A stretch of DNA of 23,166 bases from CAYOWK01 sp964407665 (GCA_964407665.1 CAYOWK010000060.1:1-23166), one strand, 5' to 3'. Shown: positions 7,765 through 14,897, counted from the stretch's first letter. Program-made: numbers and translations. Notes: generated by a model from the sequence alone, not told the origin.

Positions 7765-7781
7765 ACCGCCTGTACGGTCAA
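7765..7781 (-). promoter_or_regulatory. Possible -35 element with inverted repeat upstream of the multi-domain lipoprotein gene
   Basis: Read on the minus strand, TTGACC (7781-7776) overlaps the inverted repeat ACCG-TACAGG-CGGT (7778-7765). No convincing -10 follows at 16-18 bases. The rest of the 244-base divergent region (7678-7921) shows no other clear signal to me. Confidence 0.25.
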
Positions 7782-7921
7782 GGCGCCGCACGCAAATGTG
7801 TGGCCGCAGCACGGGCCGCTTTGTGTCCTGCGAACTCTATATGAGCTGGCGGGGTTCCCCTCCCGTATCGGGCGGCTAACCTGAGCAGACCACGCAGCAA
7901 CCAGAATCGGACCGGATCACC

Positions 7922-8446
7922 ATGCGAAGCGCGCTCATCCTTGCGGTTGCCGGTCTGACGATGATCGCCGCCGCGCCGCTAGCCGCCGCGCAGACGCCGA
8001 CCCAGCCGGCTGCGCCCGTAGAGGAGGCCTTTGGCTACGCCTACCACGAATACTTCCCGGAGATGTTTTCCGGTGTCGGCTTCACGATGCAGAAGACGCA
8101 CTTCCTGGAGTATCTGGCCGACAGGCAGATGACCTACAACGCAAACACGTCGAAGACGATGTTCGCGGTCGCCACCCCCGGCGCTCCTTTCACCAGCGTC
8201 GTGTTCTTCTTCAACAGCAATGCGGGCGAGATTCTCACGGAAATCGAGCTTCGCTTTGCCGATGAGACGCAGGCGAAGGCCTATCGCGACGTGCACTACC
8301 CTGGAAAGGTGAGCCTGACGCCCGGCGCTCCTCTCGAGTTCATTGTCCAGGACCTCGGGTCCTCCTACCGGGCCAAGGCCTGGCAGTTCAAGGAGAAGGT
8401 CTACTTCGTCGCGGCGATGCCCAACACGCGCTGGTCCAATCAGTAG
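7922..8446 (+). CDS. Exported protein of unknown function
   Basis: The protein has 174 residues, with a signal peptide MRSALILAVAGLTMIAAAP and a probable signal-peptidase I site after LAAA (about residue 23). The mature part has no cysteine and no motif I recognise. It is rich in aromatic residues and alternating hydrophobics (TSVVFFFNSNAGEILTEIELRF, shown here in part), suggesting a compact beta-rich periplasmic fold. The start ATG 7922 is supported by the signal peptide. It is followed after 31 bases by another exported or membrane-anchored gene on the same strand, so the two may be cotranscribed. No function is proposed. Confidence 0.72.
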   Translation: MRSALILAVAGLTMIAAAPLAAAQTPTQPAAPVEEAFGYAYHEYFPEMFSGVGFTMQKTHFLEYLADRQMTYNANTSKTMFAVATPGAPFTSVVFFFNSNAGEILTEIELRFADETQAKAYRDVHYPGKVSLTPGAPLEFIVQDLGSSYRAKAWQFKEKVYFVAAMPNTRWSNQ

Positions 8447-8477
8447 CGCCGGCGCGCCAGCGGCAGAGTGCAAGCCC

Positions 8478-8939
8478 ATGACGGACGACAACGCCGGGCA
8501 GCCGGCTGGCAAATCGCGCAGTCTGCTGTCCCGGACGGTCAGGCCCCTCGGCGGACTGATGCTGATCGTCGGCGTCTGGTACGGCGCCGGCGCTGCCGGA
8601 AAGCTCCTTCAGCCCTGGCGGTATGCTGGCGCCGAGACCTGCATCGAAACGGACTACAATCTGGGCGCCTATCGAAACACCTGCGATCACGCGATCACGA
8701 TGGGCTGGTGCGCCGATGGACCGCCTGCGGACGGCAGCGCCTGCATCACCGAGCCTCTCGCGCCGCAGGCCGTATCGACGTCATGGATAGGCACGCTTCC
8801 GGAGGGTATGGGCCGCCCCGGCTGGAGGCACGCCTGCGAGGCCCCGTACCTCCCGGCCTGGATCAAGGACCCCAACAAGGCCGCCCGCAAGATCAACGGC
8901 TGCAGACGCGTCCCTGAAGCGGAGCAGGCGGCGGGGTGA
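8478..8939 (+). CDS. Membrane-anchored cysteine-rich protein of unknown function
   Basis: The protein has 153 residues. A short cytoplasmic N-terminus (MTDDNAGQPAGKSRSLLSRT) is followed by one hydrophobic segment (GGLMLIVGVWYGAGAAG, about 25-41). The remainder probably lies in the periplasm and contains six cysteines (about 55, 69, 78, 89, 120 and 142), an even number suited to three disulfides. I do not recognise the family. I chose the ATG at 8478 because further upstream the same frame overlaps the previous gene and its translation is arginine/serine-rich noise. The ribosome site is weak. It probably belongs with the exported protein ending at 8446. Confidence 0.66.
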   Translation: MTDDNAGQPAGKSRSLLSRTVRPLGGLMLIVGVWYGAGAAGKLLQPWRYAGAETCIETDYNLGAYRNTCDHAITMGWCADGPPADGSACITEPLAPQAVSTSWIGTLPEGMGRPGWRHACEAPYLPAWIKDPNKAARKINGCRRVPEAEQAAG

Positions 8940-8949
8940 TCGCTGTCGC

Positions 8950-9090
8950 CTAAAGCTTCCTGAAATACCGCGCGACCGGATACCGCTCGAACCCTGCCGC
9001 CTCACACGTCGCCCGCGACGGCGCATGCCCCCGGTCGCCGCCCGTCTCCACCATGACCATGCTCAGACCGCGCTCGCGCATCCAGTCGAT
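8950..9090 (-). pseudogene. C-terminal remnant of a GNAT acetyltransferase
   Basis: About 46 residues ending at TAG 8950 read IDWMRERGLSMVMVETGG, then DRGHAPSRATCEAAGFERYP and VARYFRKL. This is the C-terminal third of a GNAT N-acetyltransferase: the GHAPSRxxYexAGF acetyl-CoA-binding helix and final beta strand are easy to see. Upstream of about 9090 the frame stays open to 9288 but no longer resembles GNAT; the first half of the domain is missing, and the open part overlaps the 3' end of the SCO4402-like gene. I read it as a 5'-truncated pseudogene. An alternative is that the first half lies in another frame with frameshifts, but I found no trace of it. The stretch 9091-9209 shows nothing else I can name. 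Confidence 0.62.
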
Positions 9091-9209
9091 GGGGCAGGCG
9101 ACAGGTTCTTCTCTTTGGTTGTCCCATAATACCCGAAGACCGCTCCGGGGAATGGGGCGTCTCATCCCGGTGGTCCACTCGACATGGATGGCGCGTAGGT
9201 CCAGCCGTT

Positions 9210-9635
9210 TCAGGAGCGCGCAACGGCACGCCCGTTTCGTTCGAGCACGCGAGTTGCTGACGCGACCGCCGCCACAACACCCGGCCACAGCACGCTATCG
9301 AGCAGAGTGGCGTCCTGCTCGTGCGAAGCGAGTCTGGTCCACTCGGGATCGAGTCTCGCAGCGTCGTACGCGGCCAACAGCTCGACCTTGAAGAGATCAA
9401 TGGCGGCAACTTCATCGTCGTCGATCAACGACCACCCGATGTCGGTCAGGTCAAAGTCGTGATCGTCGAAGAAGAAATGGAACACGAAATCGCTTCCGCA
9501 CATCGTTTTGCCGTCTGGGCGGCGCCACTTCAATGTCTGCTCCGGATCAACCAGCTCATCGAGATATGCGAAGAGCTCAACCCGTATCCAGGGGTATCTC
9601 AGGCTCGACCAGCTCTGCGGATAATCGAACTCCAT
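9210..9635 (-). CDS. Small acidic protein resembling the SCO4402 family
   Basis: The protein has 141 residues, is acidic and cytoplasmic, with no signal peptide or membrane segment. The order of features resembles, from memory, the SCO4402 family: an N-terminal ELFAYLDELVDPEQ helix, a W/D-rich middle, FHFFFDDHDFDL, IGWSLIDDDEVAAIDLF, and a final SVLWPGVVAAVASATRV helix. The function of that family is unknown to me. A strong GGGAGGGG just before ATG 9635 decides the start over the in-frame ATG at 9680. It follows rtcB on the same strand but behind a terminator hairpin (9656-9677), so it may be read only at a low level from rtcB. It is followed downstream by the decayed GNAT fragment, which suggests accessory DNA. 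Confidence 0.62.
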   Translation of the reverse strand: MEFDYPQSWSSLRYPWIRVELFAYLDELVDPEQTLKWRRPDGKTMCGSDFVFHFFFDDHDFDLTDIGWSLIDDDEVAAIDLFKVELLAAYDAARLDPEWTRLASHEQDATLLDSVLWPGVVAAVASATRVLERNGRAVARS

Positions 9636-9655
9636 CGGCCCCTCCCATCGAAACA

Positions 9656-9677
9656 GGCGGCCCGTTCCCGGGCCGCC
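9656..9677 (-). terminator. Hairpin terminator after rtcB
   Basis: GGCGGCCCG (9656-9664) and CGGGCCGCC (9669-9677) form a perfect 9-bp stem with a 4-base loop, followed on the minus strand by TGTTTCG. It lies 8 bases after the rtcB stop and about 20 bases before the next gene's start codon. The T-run is short. Confidence 0.6.
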
Positions 9678-9685
9678 CATCCCGT

Positions 9686-10897
9686 CTAGCCTTTAACGCA
9701 CACCACCTGCTTCAGCGTGTGCACCACCTCGATCAGGTCAGACTGCGCCGCGATCACCGCGTCGATGTCCTTGTAGGCCATCGGCGTTTCGTCGATCACG
9801 CCTGAGTCCTTGCGGCATTCGACGCCTTCGGTCGCCTCGCGGTGATCCTTCAGCGTGAACATCTCCTTCGCCTTGGTGCGCGACATCGCGCGTCCGGCTC
9901 CGTGCGAGCACGAGCAGAACGAGTCCGGGTTGCCCTTGCCCTTCACGATGAACGATTTCGCGCCCATCGATCCGGGGATGATCCCGTATTCGTCCAGTCC
10001 AGCACGCACGGCGCCCTTGCGGGTCACCCACACATCGGCGTCGAAGTGGCGTTCCTTCTCCACATAGTTGTGGTGGCAGTTCACCGCGTGCTTGCCGAGC
10101 TTGAACTTCGGCAGCACCTCCCGCATCGCCTGCAGCGTGCGCTCCATCATCGCCTCGCGGTTCATGCGCGCGTAGTCCTGCGCCCACGACACAGCCTCGA
10201 TGTAGTCATCGAAGATCGGCTCGCCCTCGACGAAGAAGGCGAGGTCCTTGTCCGGCACATGATAGCCCAGCACCCGCGTCTCGAGAGCCTTGCGGGCCCG
10301 CTCGATGAAGTACTGGCCGATCTGGTTGCCGGTGCCGCGAGAGCCCGAGTGCAGCATCACCCACACATGATCCTTCTCGTCGAGGCACACCTCGACGAAG
10401 TGGTTGCCGCCGCCGAGCGTCCCCAGCTGGTTCCCGATCTTGTGGCTCGGGATCTTCGGGTGACGCTCGCGGATGCGGTCGAGCCGCTCATCGAGGTCCG
10501 AACCGCGATAGCGCGAGGCCACCGAGTCCGGGATCAGCTTGTGCTCGCCGCCCCCGCCATTGCCGACCGGAACCTTGCGCTCGATCTCCGAACGGAGACG
10601 AGACAGAGAATCCGGCAGCTGCGAGGCCGTCAGCGTGGTTTCGATGGCCATCATCCCGCAGCCGATGTCGACGCCGACAGCGGCCGGAATGATTGCGCCC
10701 TTCGTGGGGATCACCGATCCCACCGTCGCGCCGCGCCCGAAGTGGACGTCGGGCATGACGGCGAGGTGCGAGTGGACGAAGGGCAGGCCGGCGACATTCT
10801 CCAGCTGCTGGCGCGCCGCGTCTTCGACGGGCACGCCCTTCACCCAGGCCTTGATGAGACCGCCCTTTGCGGTCTCGAAAACTTCAAACGTGCTCAT
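9686..10897 (-). CDS. rtcB: RtcB RNA-splicing ligase
   Basis: The protein has 403 residues, full length for RtcB. It joins 2',3'-cyclic-phosphate (or 3'-phosphate) RNA ends to 5'-OH ends in a GTP- and Mn2+-dependent reaction. Visible motifs include PDVHFGRGATVGSVIP (49-64), AAVGVDIGCGM with the metal ligands D77 and C80, LGTLGGGNHFVE (N165, H166), LHSGSRG (H183), NCHHNY (H275/H276) and SCSHGAGR, whose H332 is the expected guanylylated histidine. The start at 10897 (MSTFEVFETAKG) follows AAGGAG; the open frame continues to 10972 but those residues overlap leader sequence and are not family-like. No rtcA, rtcR, archease or prfH lies beside it. Upstream is an unusual leader with a strong terminator (10979-11120), which suggests attenuation control. 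Confidence 0.96.
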   Translation of the reverse strand: MSTFEVFETAKGGLIKAWVKGVPVEDAARQQLENVAGLPFVHSHLAVMPDVHFGRGATVGSVIPTKGAIIPAAVGVDIGCGMMAIETTLTASQLPDSLSRLRSEIERKVPVGNGGGGEHKLIPDSVASRYRGSDLDERLDRIRERHPKIPSHKIGNQLGTLGGGNHFVEVCLDEKDHVWVMLHSGSRGTGNQIGQYFIERARKALETRVLGYHVPDKDLAFFVEGEPIFDDYIEAVSWAQDYARMNREAMMERTLQAMREVLPKFKLGKHAVNCHHNYVEKERHFDADVWVTRKGAVRAGLDEYGIIPGSMGAKSFIVKGKGNPDSFCSCSHGAGRAMSRTKAKEMFTLKDHREATEGVECRKDSGVIDETPMAYKDIDAVIAAQSDLIEVVHTLKQVVCVKG

Positions 10898-10978
10898 CAC
10901 ACGTGGACTCCTTGCGGCGCGATGCATTGCATCGGGCGGCTTCAGCAGAGCCCTCCACGCATCCCGGATCAAGGCAAT

Positions 10979-11008
10979 AAAAAACCCTCCGGCGACATGC
11001 GCGGAGGG
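10979..11008 (-). terminator. Strong intrinsic terminator 82 bases before the rtcB start
   Basis: On the minus strand CCCTCCG (11008-11002) pairs with CGGAGGG (10991-10985) and is followed at once by TTTTTT (10984-10979) and ATTG. It is the best U-tract terminator in the window. It lies upstream of the gene on the same strand, either as the end of a small leader transcript or as an attenuator of rtcB, or as the distant end of the SIMPL operon. Confidence 0.82.
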
Positions 11009-11042
11009 CGGCGACGAACTGGCGTGAGGTCCAGTTCCGGTC

Positions 11043-11120
11043 CTATCCCTCCAACGGCGAGCGACCGCACAGCTTGTGCTGCACGACGGTCGCTGTCTGA
11101 TTGTCGAGTGGGCGTTTCAT
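11043..11120 (-). CDS. Possible 25-aa leader peptide upstream of rtcB
   Basis: ATG 11120 to TAG 11043 encodes a basic, soluble 25-residue peptide beginning MKRPLDNQTATVVQHK and ending GRSPLEG. A CGGAG lies 8-9 bases before the ATG. It overlaps hairpin 1 of the leader, and its last codons contain the GGAGGG that could pair with the downstream terminator. There is no run of one amino-acid codon, so classical amino-acid attenuation is not indicated. Sensing of translation itself, or chance, are the alternatives. Confidence 0.35.
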   Translation of the reverse strand: MKRPLDNQTATVVQHKLCGRSPLEG

Positions 11121-11201
11121 TGCACGCGCTCCGACAGGAGGTTGATGGACGGCGCGCGTAATGACGCAGGTTTGCGGCGAGATCAAGGTGCGCGGGAAAA
11201 T

Positions 11202-12071
11202 TCAGTCGAGCAGTTCGTACACGACACACACTGCCGATGACATCGACACGGGCTCGAAGTCGCTCTCAAGATTGAGCCGCGTGATGTCGGCTTCAGTGAT
11301 GGTCACGTCTTTCCCGGCGATCCGTGCACCGGTCACTACGATGCGCTCATCCATTGCGCCGACGGCCATTGCGCGATCCTCAGGCCGCCCGACGCCCGCG
11401 CCGAGCGTCTGGCGCGCCACCTGCCGGCTCGACCAGTTGCCAAGGCAGGGACCGCCGCCTTCCTGGATGACAAGCGTCTTGCCCAACTTGCTGCCCGAAG
11501 CTGTCGCCGACGCAGTTGCCTTGGCCTTGGCGTTCGCAACAGCGTCGCCGTAGACCTTCACCAGCATCTCGTCGGTAGGATCGAGCCGGTAAACGATCTC
11601 TCCGGAATCCTGTGGACCCAGGGCGAGAGCGGCGGCGCGCGACCGGCCCGCAAACGTGATGTCGAGCAGCGATACATCGATGCTCGCGCTTGCCTCATAC
11701 CCCTTCACCTTGTCGGCGCGCTCATTCTCGTAGAGATCGCCGTCCTTGTCCCGGTACTGCTCGTAGAAGGGCTCGATGGACACTGCGGTGGTCATGCGGA
11801 CCTTGTCGCCAGCGACCTTGCGGATCGCCTCCTGCGCCAGCCGCGCCTTGGCGACGACCAGTTCCATTGCCTTGCCGGATGTCCCGCTCGTCTCGACAAA
11901 ACTCACGGCGAAGAAAGCCCGGTTCGGCAGCACCTCGATCTCCGACCTTCCCAGCGCCTCCACCACCGGCTTGTCCCACCAGTAGGGCCGCACCATCCGG
12001 TCCGGATCGACCTGCTGGGCAAGCGCAGGCGCGGCGAACGTGAATGCGGCAAGGCAGAGAATGCGCTTCAT
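11202..12071 (-). CDS. SIMPL (DUF541) domain exported protein, copy 1
   Basis: The protein has 289 residues, with signal peptide MKRILCLAAFTFAAPALA, cleaved before about Gln19. The rest is a SIMPL/DUF541-type domain. The N-terminal VRPYWWDKPVVEALGR block is followed by FYEQYRDKDGDLYENE, DKVKGYEASASIDV and AALALGPQDSGEIVY. Family members are periplasmic or outer-membrane-associated proteins of poorly known role. Two cysteines, GGGPCLGNWS and AVCVVYELLD near the end, are shared with the neighbour and may form a disulfide. The start at 12071 follows GGGGGGA and begins the signal peptide. It is a tandem paralogue of the gene ending at 12187 and about 130 bases downstream of it. Confidence 0.86.
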   Translation of the reverse strand: MKRILCLAAFTFAAPALAQQVDPDRMVRPYWWDKPVVEALGRSEIEVLPNRAFFAVSFVETSGTSGKAMELVVAKARLAQEAIRKVAGDKVRMTTAVSIEPFYEQYRDKDGDLYENERADKVKGYEASASIDVSLLDITFAGRSRAAALALGPQDSGEIVYRLDPTDEMLVKVYGDAVANAKAKATASATASGSKLGKTLVIQEGGGPCLGNWSSRQVARQTLGAGVGRPEDRAMAVGAMDERIVVTGARIAGKDVTITEADITRLNLESDFEPVSMSSAVCVVYELLD

Positions 12072-12129
12072 GTGATGATCCCCCCATAGACAGGAAATTA
12101 GCATTGCCGCTTTCCCGGGGGACGGCAAG

Positions 12130-12153
12130 GCGGCCCCCGTTGCCGGGAGCCGC
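12130..12153 (-). terminator. Hairpin with GCAA tetraloop between the two SIMPL genes
   Basis: On the minus strand GCGGCTCCCG and CGGGGGCCGC form a 10-bp stem with one U-G wobble and a GCAA (GNRA-type) loop, 33 bases after the upstream SIMPL stop. No T-run follows, so it may be an mRNA-stabilising or partial termination structure. Confidence 0.4.
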
Positions 12154-12186
12154 GAGAGCCATTGCGGTCAGCCTGAGCGAAAGGGG

Positions 12187-13074
12187 CTACTTCACCAGCG
12201 TGTAGATCACGCAGACATTGGCGCTGATCTCCTGCGGATTGGAATCCGAGGGCAGGTCGAGCGCCGCGAGATCGGCTTCGGAGATCGTCACCTGCCGGTT
12301 GCCGACCATGCCGGACGCAATGGGGGCTGGCGGCGGGGGAGGCGGCGGCGGCGGAGCCATCGCAGCGGGAGCCGAGCGATAGGCGTAGTTGCTGTCCGGA
12401 TTGGTCACCCGCGCGACCTGGCCCGTCGACCAGTTGCCCATGCAGCTGTCATTGCCCTCCTGCACCACCAGCAGGTCGCCCAGCCGTCCGCCGGCCGCCT
12501 TCGCCGTCGACTCTGCGCGCAGCTTCGCGTCCTTCGCGGCTTCGGCGAGGATGTCCCGCTGCATCTCGGCGGACTGCTCCAGATAGATCGCGATGCGGCC
12601 CGCATCCTGCGGCCCCAGCGCCATCGCAGCGGCGCGGGCGCGACCGGCCAGCGCCGGGTCGGTCAGACGCACGCTCATGGACACGCGGGCCTCATAGCCC
12701 TTCACCTTGTCCTCGCGCGTGTTGGTCTGGAGGTTGCCCTCCTTGTCGCGATACTGCTCGTAGAAGGCCGTCACATTGATGCTTGTGGTGGTGCGCGCCT
12801 TGTCTCCGGCCACCTTGCGGATGGCGTCATAGGCAATCTTGGCCTTCGCCACGGCCTTCTTCATGGCGGCGTCCGACTTCTCGTCGGTCTCGACATAGGC
12901 GAGGTCGAACTGCGCGCGGTTCGGCGCCACGTCCATCATCGCCCGGCCCAATCCCTCGACCACCGGCTTGTCCCACCAGTACGGCCGCACAAACGTCTGC
13001 GGCTCCTGCGCCAGCGCCGGCGCGACCACGCCAGCCGTCACGGCCACGGCGGCAATCATTCCCACAATACGCAT
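12187..13074 (-). CDS. SIMPL (DUF541) domain exported protein, copy 2
   Basis: The protein has 295 residues, with signal peptide MRIVGMIAAVAVTAGVVAPA and cleavage after about ALA (20-22). The SIMPL/DUF541 domain shares the blocks VRPYWWDKPVVEGLGR, FYEQYRDKEGNL, DKVKGYEARVSMSV and AMALGPQDAGRIA with the following gene, along with cysteines in DSCMGNWS and NVCVIYTLVK. It differs by an insertion with nine consecutive prolines (MAPPPPPPPPPAP, about 12318-12359) between the SIMPL domain and the C-terminal strand region, a likely flexible linker. The start at 13074 follows AGAGGGA; the in-frame ATG at 13107 has no signal-peptide logic. It is probably first in a two-gene unit and divergent from the DUF4105 gene. 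Confidence 0.87.
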   Translation of the reverse strand: MRIVGMIAAVAVTAGVVAPALAQEPQTFVRPYWWDKPVVEGLGRAMMDVAPNRAQFDLAYVETDEKSDAAMKKAVAKAKIAYDAIRKVAGDKARTTTSINVTAFYEQYRDKEGNLQTNTREDKVKGYEARVSMSVRLTDPALAGRARAAAMALGPQDAGRIAIYLEQSAEMQRDILAEAAKDAKLRAESTAKAAGGRLGDLLVVQEGNDSCMGNWSTGQVARVTNPDSNYAYRSAPAAMAPPPPPPPPPAPIASGMVGNRQVTISEADLAALDLPSDSNPQEISANVCVIYTLVK

Positions 13075-13224
13075 GTTCTGGTCCCTCTGGAGTCGCTCTG
13101 GACCCAACCCGTCATCCGCGCGGACCGTAGGAGCATGACCGCGTTCTGCGCAAGTGATTGCGGTCCGGCAGCGATTTCCTCATCTTCCCGGTGTACGCTC
13201 GCCCGGAAGGGACAGGGGAAACCG

Positions 13225-14103
13225 GTGCAGAAACTGCGGGCCTGGGTGCTGTCGCGCCCCGTGATGGCAGGTATGATCGGCCTGCTGGCGCTGCTGGCCG
13301 TGCTGGAGATCGCCGTGCTGTCCGCCCGTCCCCGCCTCGATCGCAACTGGGTCGAGCATCTGGCGATTGCGCCCACCGTCGATGTCCGCGAGGACGGCTT
13401 TTCCGTCGCGCCCGTCACGGACTGGGCTTACGCAGGGGAAGAGCCCGCCTCGAAAGAGTACGGCGCCCACCGCGACCGCTTCGCCGACCTGAAGAATGTC
13501 TGGTTCGTCGTCGAACCGCACCCCGGCATGAAGCCGATGGCGCATACGCTGGTGTTGTTCGAGTTCGCAGACGACCGCATGCTCGGTCTCACCATCGAGG
13601 CCCGGCGCGAGGCGAACGAGAAGTATTCCGCGCTGTGGGGCGCCTTCAACCGGTTCGAGCTCGCCTACATCTGGTCGACGCCGCGCGATCTTCTGACTCG
13701 CCGCGCCGTGATGCTTCAGCACGACGTACTGGTTTATCCGCTGGCTTTGACGGCCGACCAGAAGGAGACTTTCCTCCGCAACCTTCTGGCGGAGACACAG
13801 GCGCTGGCGGCGCGTCCACGTTTCTATAATACTTTGTTCTCCAACTGCACGAACGAGCTGGCCAAGACTGCGGGTCTTCCGTGGAATTACGCCTTCGTTC
13901 TAACCGGCTACTCGGCGGAGCAACTGCACCGGATGAAGCTGATACCTGGCGAGACCATGGCCGATGCGCGCCGCAAGGCGCTTGTCAGCGAGGAGGCGCG
14001 CCGCTGGGCGAACCTCCCCGCCGCAGACTTCGACCGCGCCCTGCTGGCCGAACTCCGCAGCCGCCTCGGCTCCAGCGCCGCCTTCGCGGAGCAGGGCCGC
14101 TAG
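13225..14103 (+). CDS. DUF4105 domain membrane-anchored protein
   Basis: The protein has 292 residues with an N-terminal membrane anchor (MAGMIGLLALLAVLEIAVLSA, shown in part; about 14-33) and a periplasmic DUF4105 (Lnb-type N-terminal) domain. Typical blocks are AHTLVLFEF (H107) and RFYNTLFSNCTNELAK, with C208 in the NTLxSNCTN motif. His and Cys together suggest a papain-like, circularly permuted active site, an inference from the fold family. I chose GTG 13225 as start: GGGGAAA precedes it closely and it begins just before the anchor. The longer ATG frame from 13135 adds a serine/cysteine-rich stretch that is not signal-like. Its stop overlaps the next gene's GTG by one base, so the two are translationally coupled. 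Confidence 0.82.
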   Translation: MQKLRAWVLSRPVMAGMIGLLALLAVLEIAVLSARPRLDRNWVEHLAIAPTVDVREDGFSVAPVTDWAYAGEEPASKEYGAHRDRFADLKNVWFVVEPHPGMKPMAHTLVLFEFADDRMLGLTIEARREANEKYSALWGAFNRFELAYIWSTPRDLLTRRAVMLQHDVLVYPLALTADQKETFLRNLLAETQALAARPRFYNTLFSNCTNELAKTAGLPWNYAFVLTGYSAEQLHRMKLIPGETMADARRKALVSEEARRWANLPAADFDRALLAELRSRLGSSAAFAEQGR

Positions 14104-14894
14104 TGGCGCGCGAAACGCTGGCACAACGGATCGACGCGCTCGCGCCGGGTCTCGACATCCACAAGCCCGAGGGCCGTGGCCCGTTCCCGGTCGTCATCCA
14201 GCTGCATGGCTGCGGCGGCAAGAAATCGCTGCAGACCCGCTGGGCCGCCGTCGCGCGCGAAGCCGGCTGGACCGCCGTCGTCGTCGACAGTTACCGGCAC
14301 CGGAAAATCTCGCCGCTGGAAGCCTATTCCACCGTCTGCACGGGGCTGCGGCTCTGGGGCAAGGAACGGGCAGGCGACGCCTACGCCGCGATGGAGTGGG
14401 TGCGCCAGCAGCCCTGGGCCGACCCGCACTGCATGGCGCTCGCCGGCTGGAGCCACGGCGGCTGGACCGCGCTCGACGCGATGGCGATGCACCCCGGACG
14501 GGAGATCGAGGATGCGACGGGCCTCACCGGTCTGCCGAAGGAGCCGCTCGCCGGCCTCCAGGGCGCCTTCCTCGTTTATCCGTTCGCGGGCCCCGGCTCC
14601 GTCGCCCGCATGAAGGGCCTGCGCGTCGACGCCTCACCGGTCGCCATTGTCGGCACGCACGACATGATCGTCGGCGGCCGCAGCCTCGCGCGCACGCTGG
14701 AGAACATGGCGACGCCCGGCGCGCCCATCGAGATCCACCTGTTCGAGGGCGCCACCCACGCCTTCGACGAGATCGAGGCCCGCGATCTGCGCGTCACCTA
14801 CGATCCGGACGTCACGGCCCACTCGCAGGATATCTACAAGGACTACCTGACCAGCATCCGCAGCGGCTCGCTGAACGTCCGGGCTGCGGGTTAG
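14103..14894 (+). CDS. Dienelactone-hydrolase-like alpha/beta hydrolase
   Basis: This is a 263-residue alpha/beta hydrolase. VVIQLHGCGGKK (30-41) forms the oxyanion region, LAGWSHGGW holds the nucleophile S117, GTHDMIV the acid D187, and FEGATHAFDE the catalytic H219. The layout matches the dienelactone hydrolase family. Here the nucleophile is Ser, not the Cys of classical DLH, so an esterase or peptidase-like role is likely. It has no signal peptide, so the protein is cytoplasmic. The GTG start at 14103 shares its G with the TAG of the DUF4105 gene (TAGTG), and GGAGCAGGG lies just before it. It converges on the 60-residue gene with only 3 bases between stop codons and no terminator visible. 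Confidence 0.88.
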   Translation: MARETLAQRIDALAPGLDIHKPEGRGPFPVVIQLHGCGGKKSLQTRWAAVAREAGWTAVVVDSYRHRKISPLEAYSTVCTGLRLWGKERAGDAYAAMEWVRQQPWADPHCMALAGWSHGGWTALDAMAMHPGREIEDATGLTGLPKEPLAGLQGAFLVYPFAGPGSVARMKGLRVDASPVAIVGTHDMIVGGRSLARTLENMATPGAPIEIHLFEGATHAFDEIEARDLRVTYDPDVTAHSQDIYKDYLTSIRSGSLNVRAAG

Positions 14895-14897
14895 AAC

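Larger units (their letters stand above)
10979..11120 (-). promoter_or_regulatory. Candidate attenuator leader of rtcB (stacked hairpins, possible antiterminator)
   Basis: Read on the minus strand there are three hairpins in a row. Hairpin 1 is GCGACCG/CGGTCGC (11093-11061), inside the 25-codon ORF. Hairpin 2 is GAACTGG-8-CCAGTTC (11037-11016), just after it. Hairpin 3 is the terminator (11008-10985). The GGAGGG in the last sense codons of the ORF (11052-11047) can pair with CCCTCC of the terminator's 5' arm (11008-11003), giving an antiterminator that a ribosome at the ORF stop would cover. This is the logic of transcription attenuation. A rough promoter (TTGATC, 17 bases, CATTAC) lies further upstream. 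No known riboswitch class is recognised. Confidence 0.42.

Noticed and set aside
7696..7884. A 62-codon plus-strand frame in the divergent region before the exported protein.
   Set aside because: No ribosome site and no protein-like pattern; it lies in what should be promoter DNA.
9842..11161. A 439-codon plus-strand frame opposite rtcB.
   Set aside because: Shadow of the rtcB coding frame; no recognisable domain, while rtcB is complete on the other strand.
10969..11229. An 86-codon minus-strand frame covering the rtcB leader.
   Set aside because: It begins inside the SIMPL gene, has no ribosome site and reads through all leader hairpins; composition is shadow-like.
13135..13224. N-terminal extension of the DUF4105 gene from ATG 13135.
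   Set aside because: The added residues are Ser/Cys-rich with no signal or membrane character; GTG 13225 has a good ribosome site and begins just before the anchor segment.
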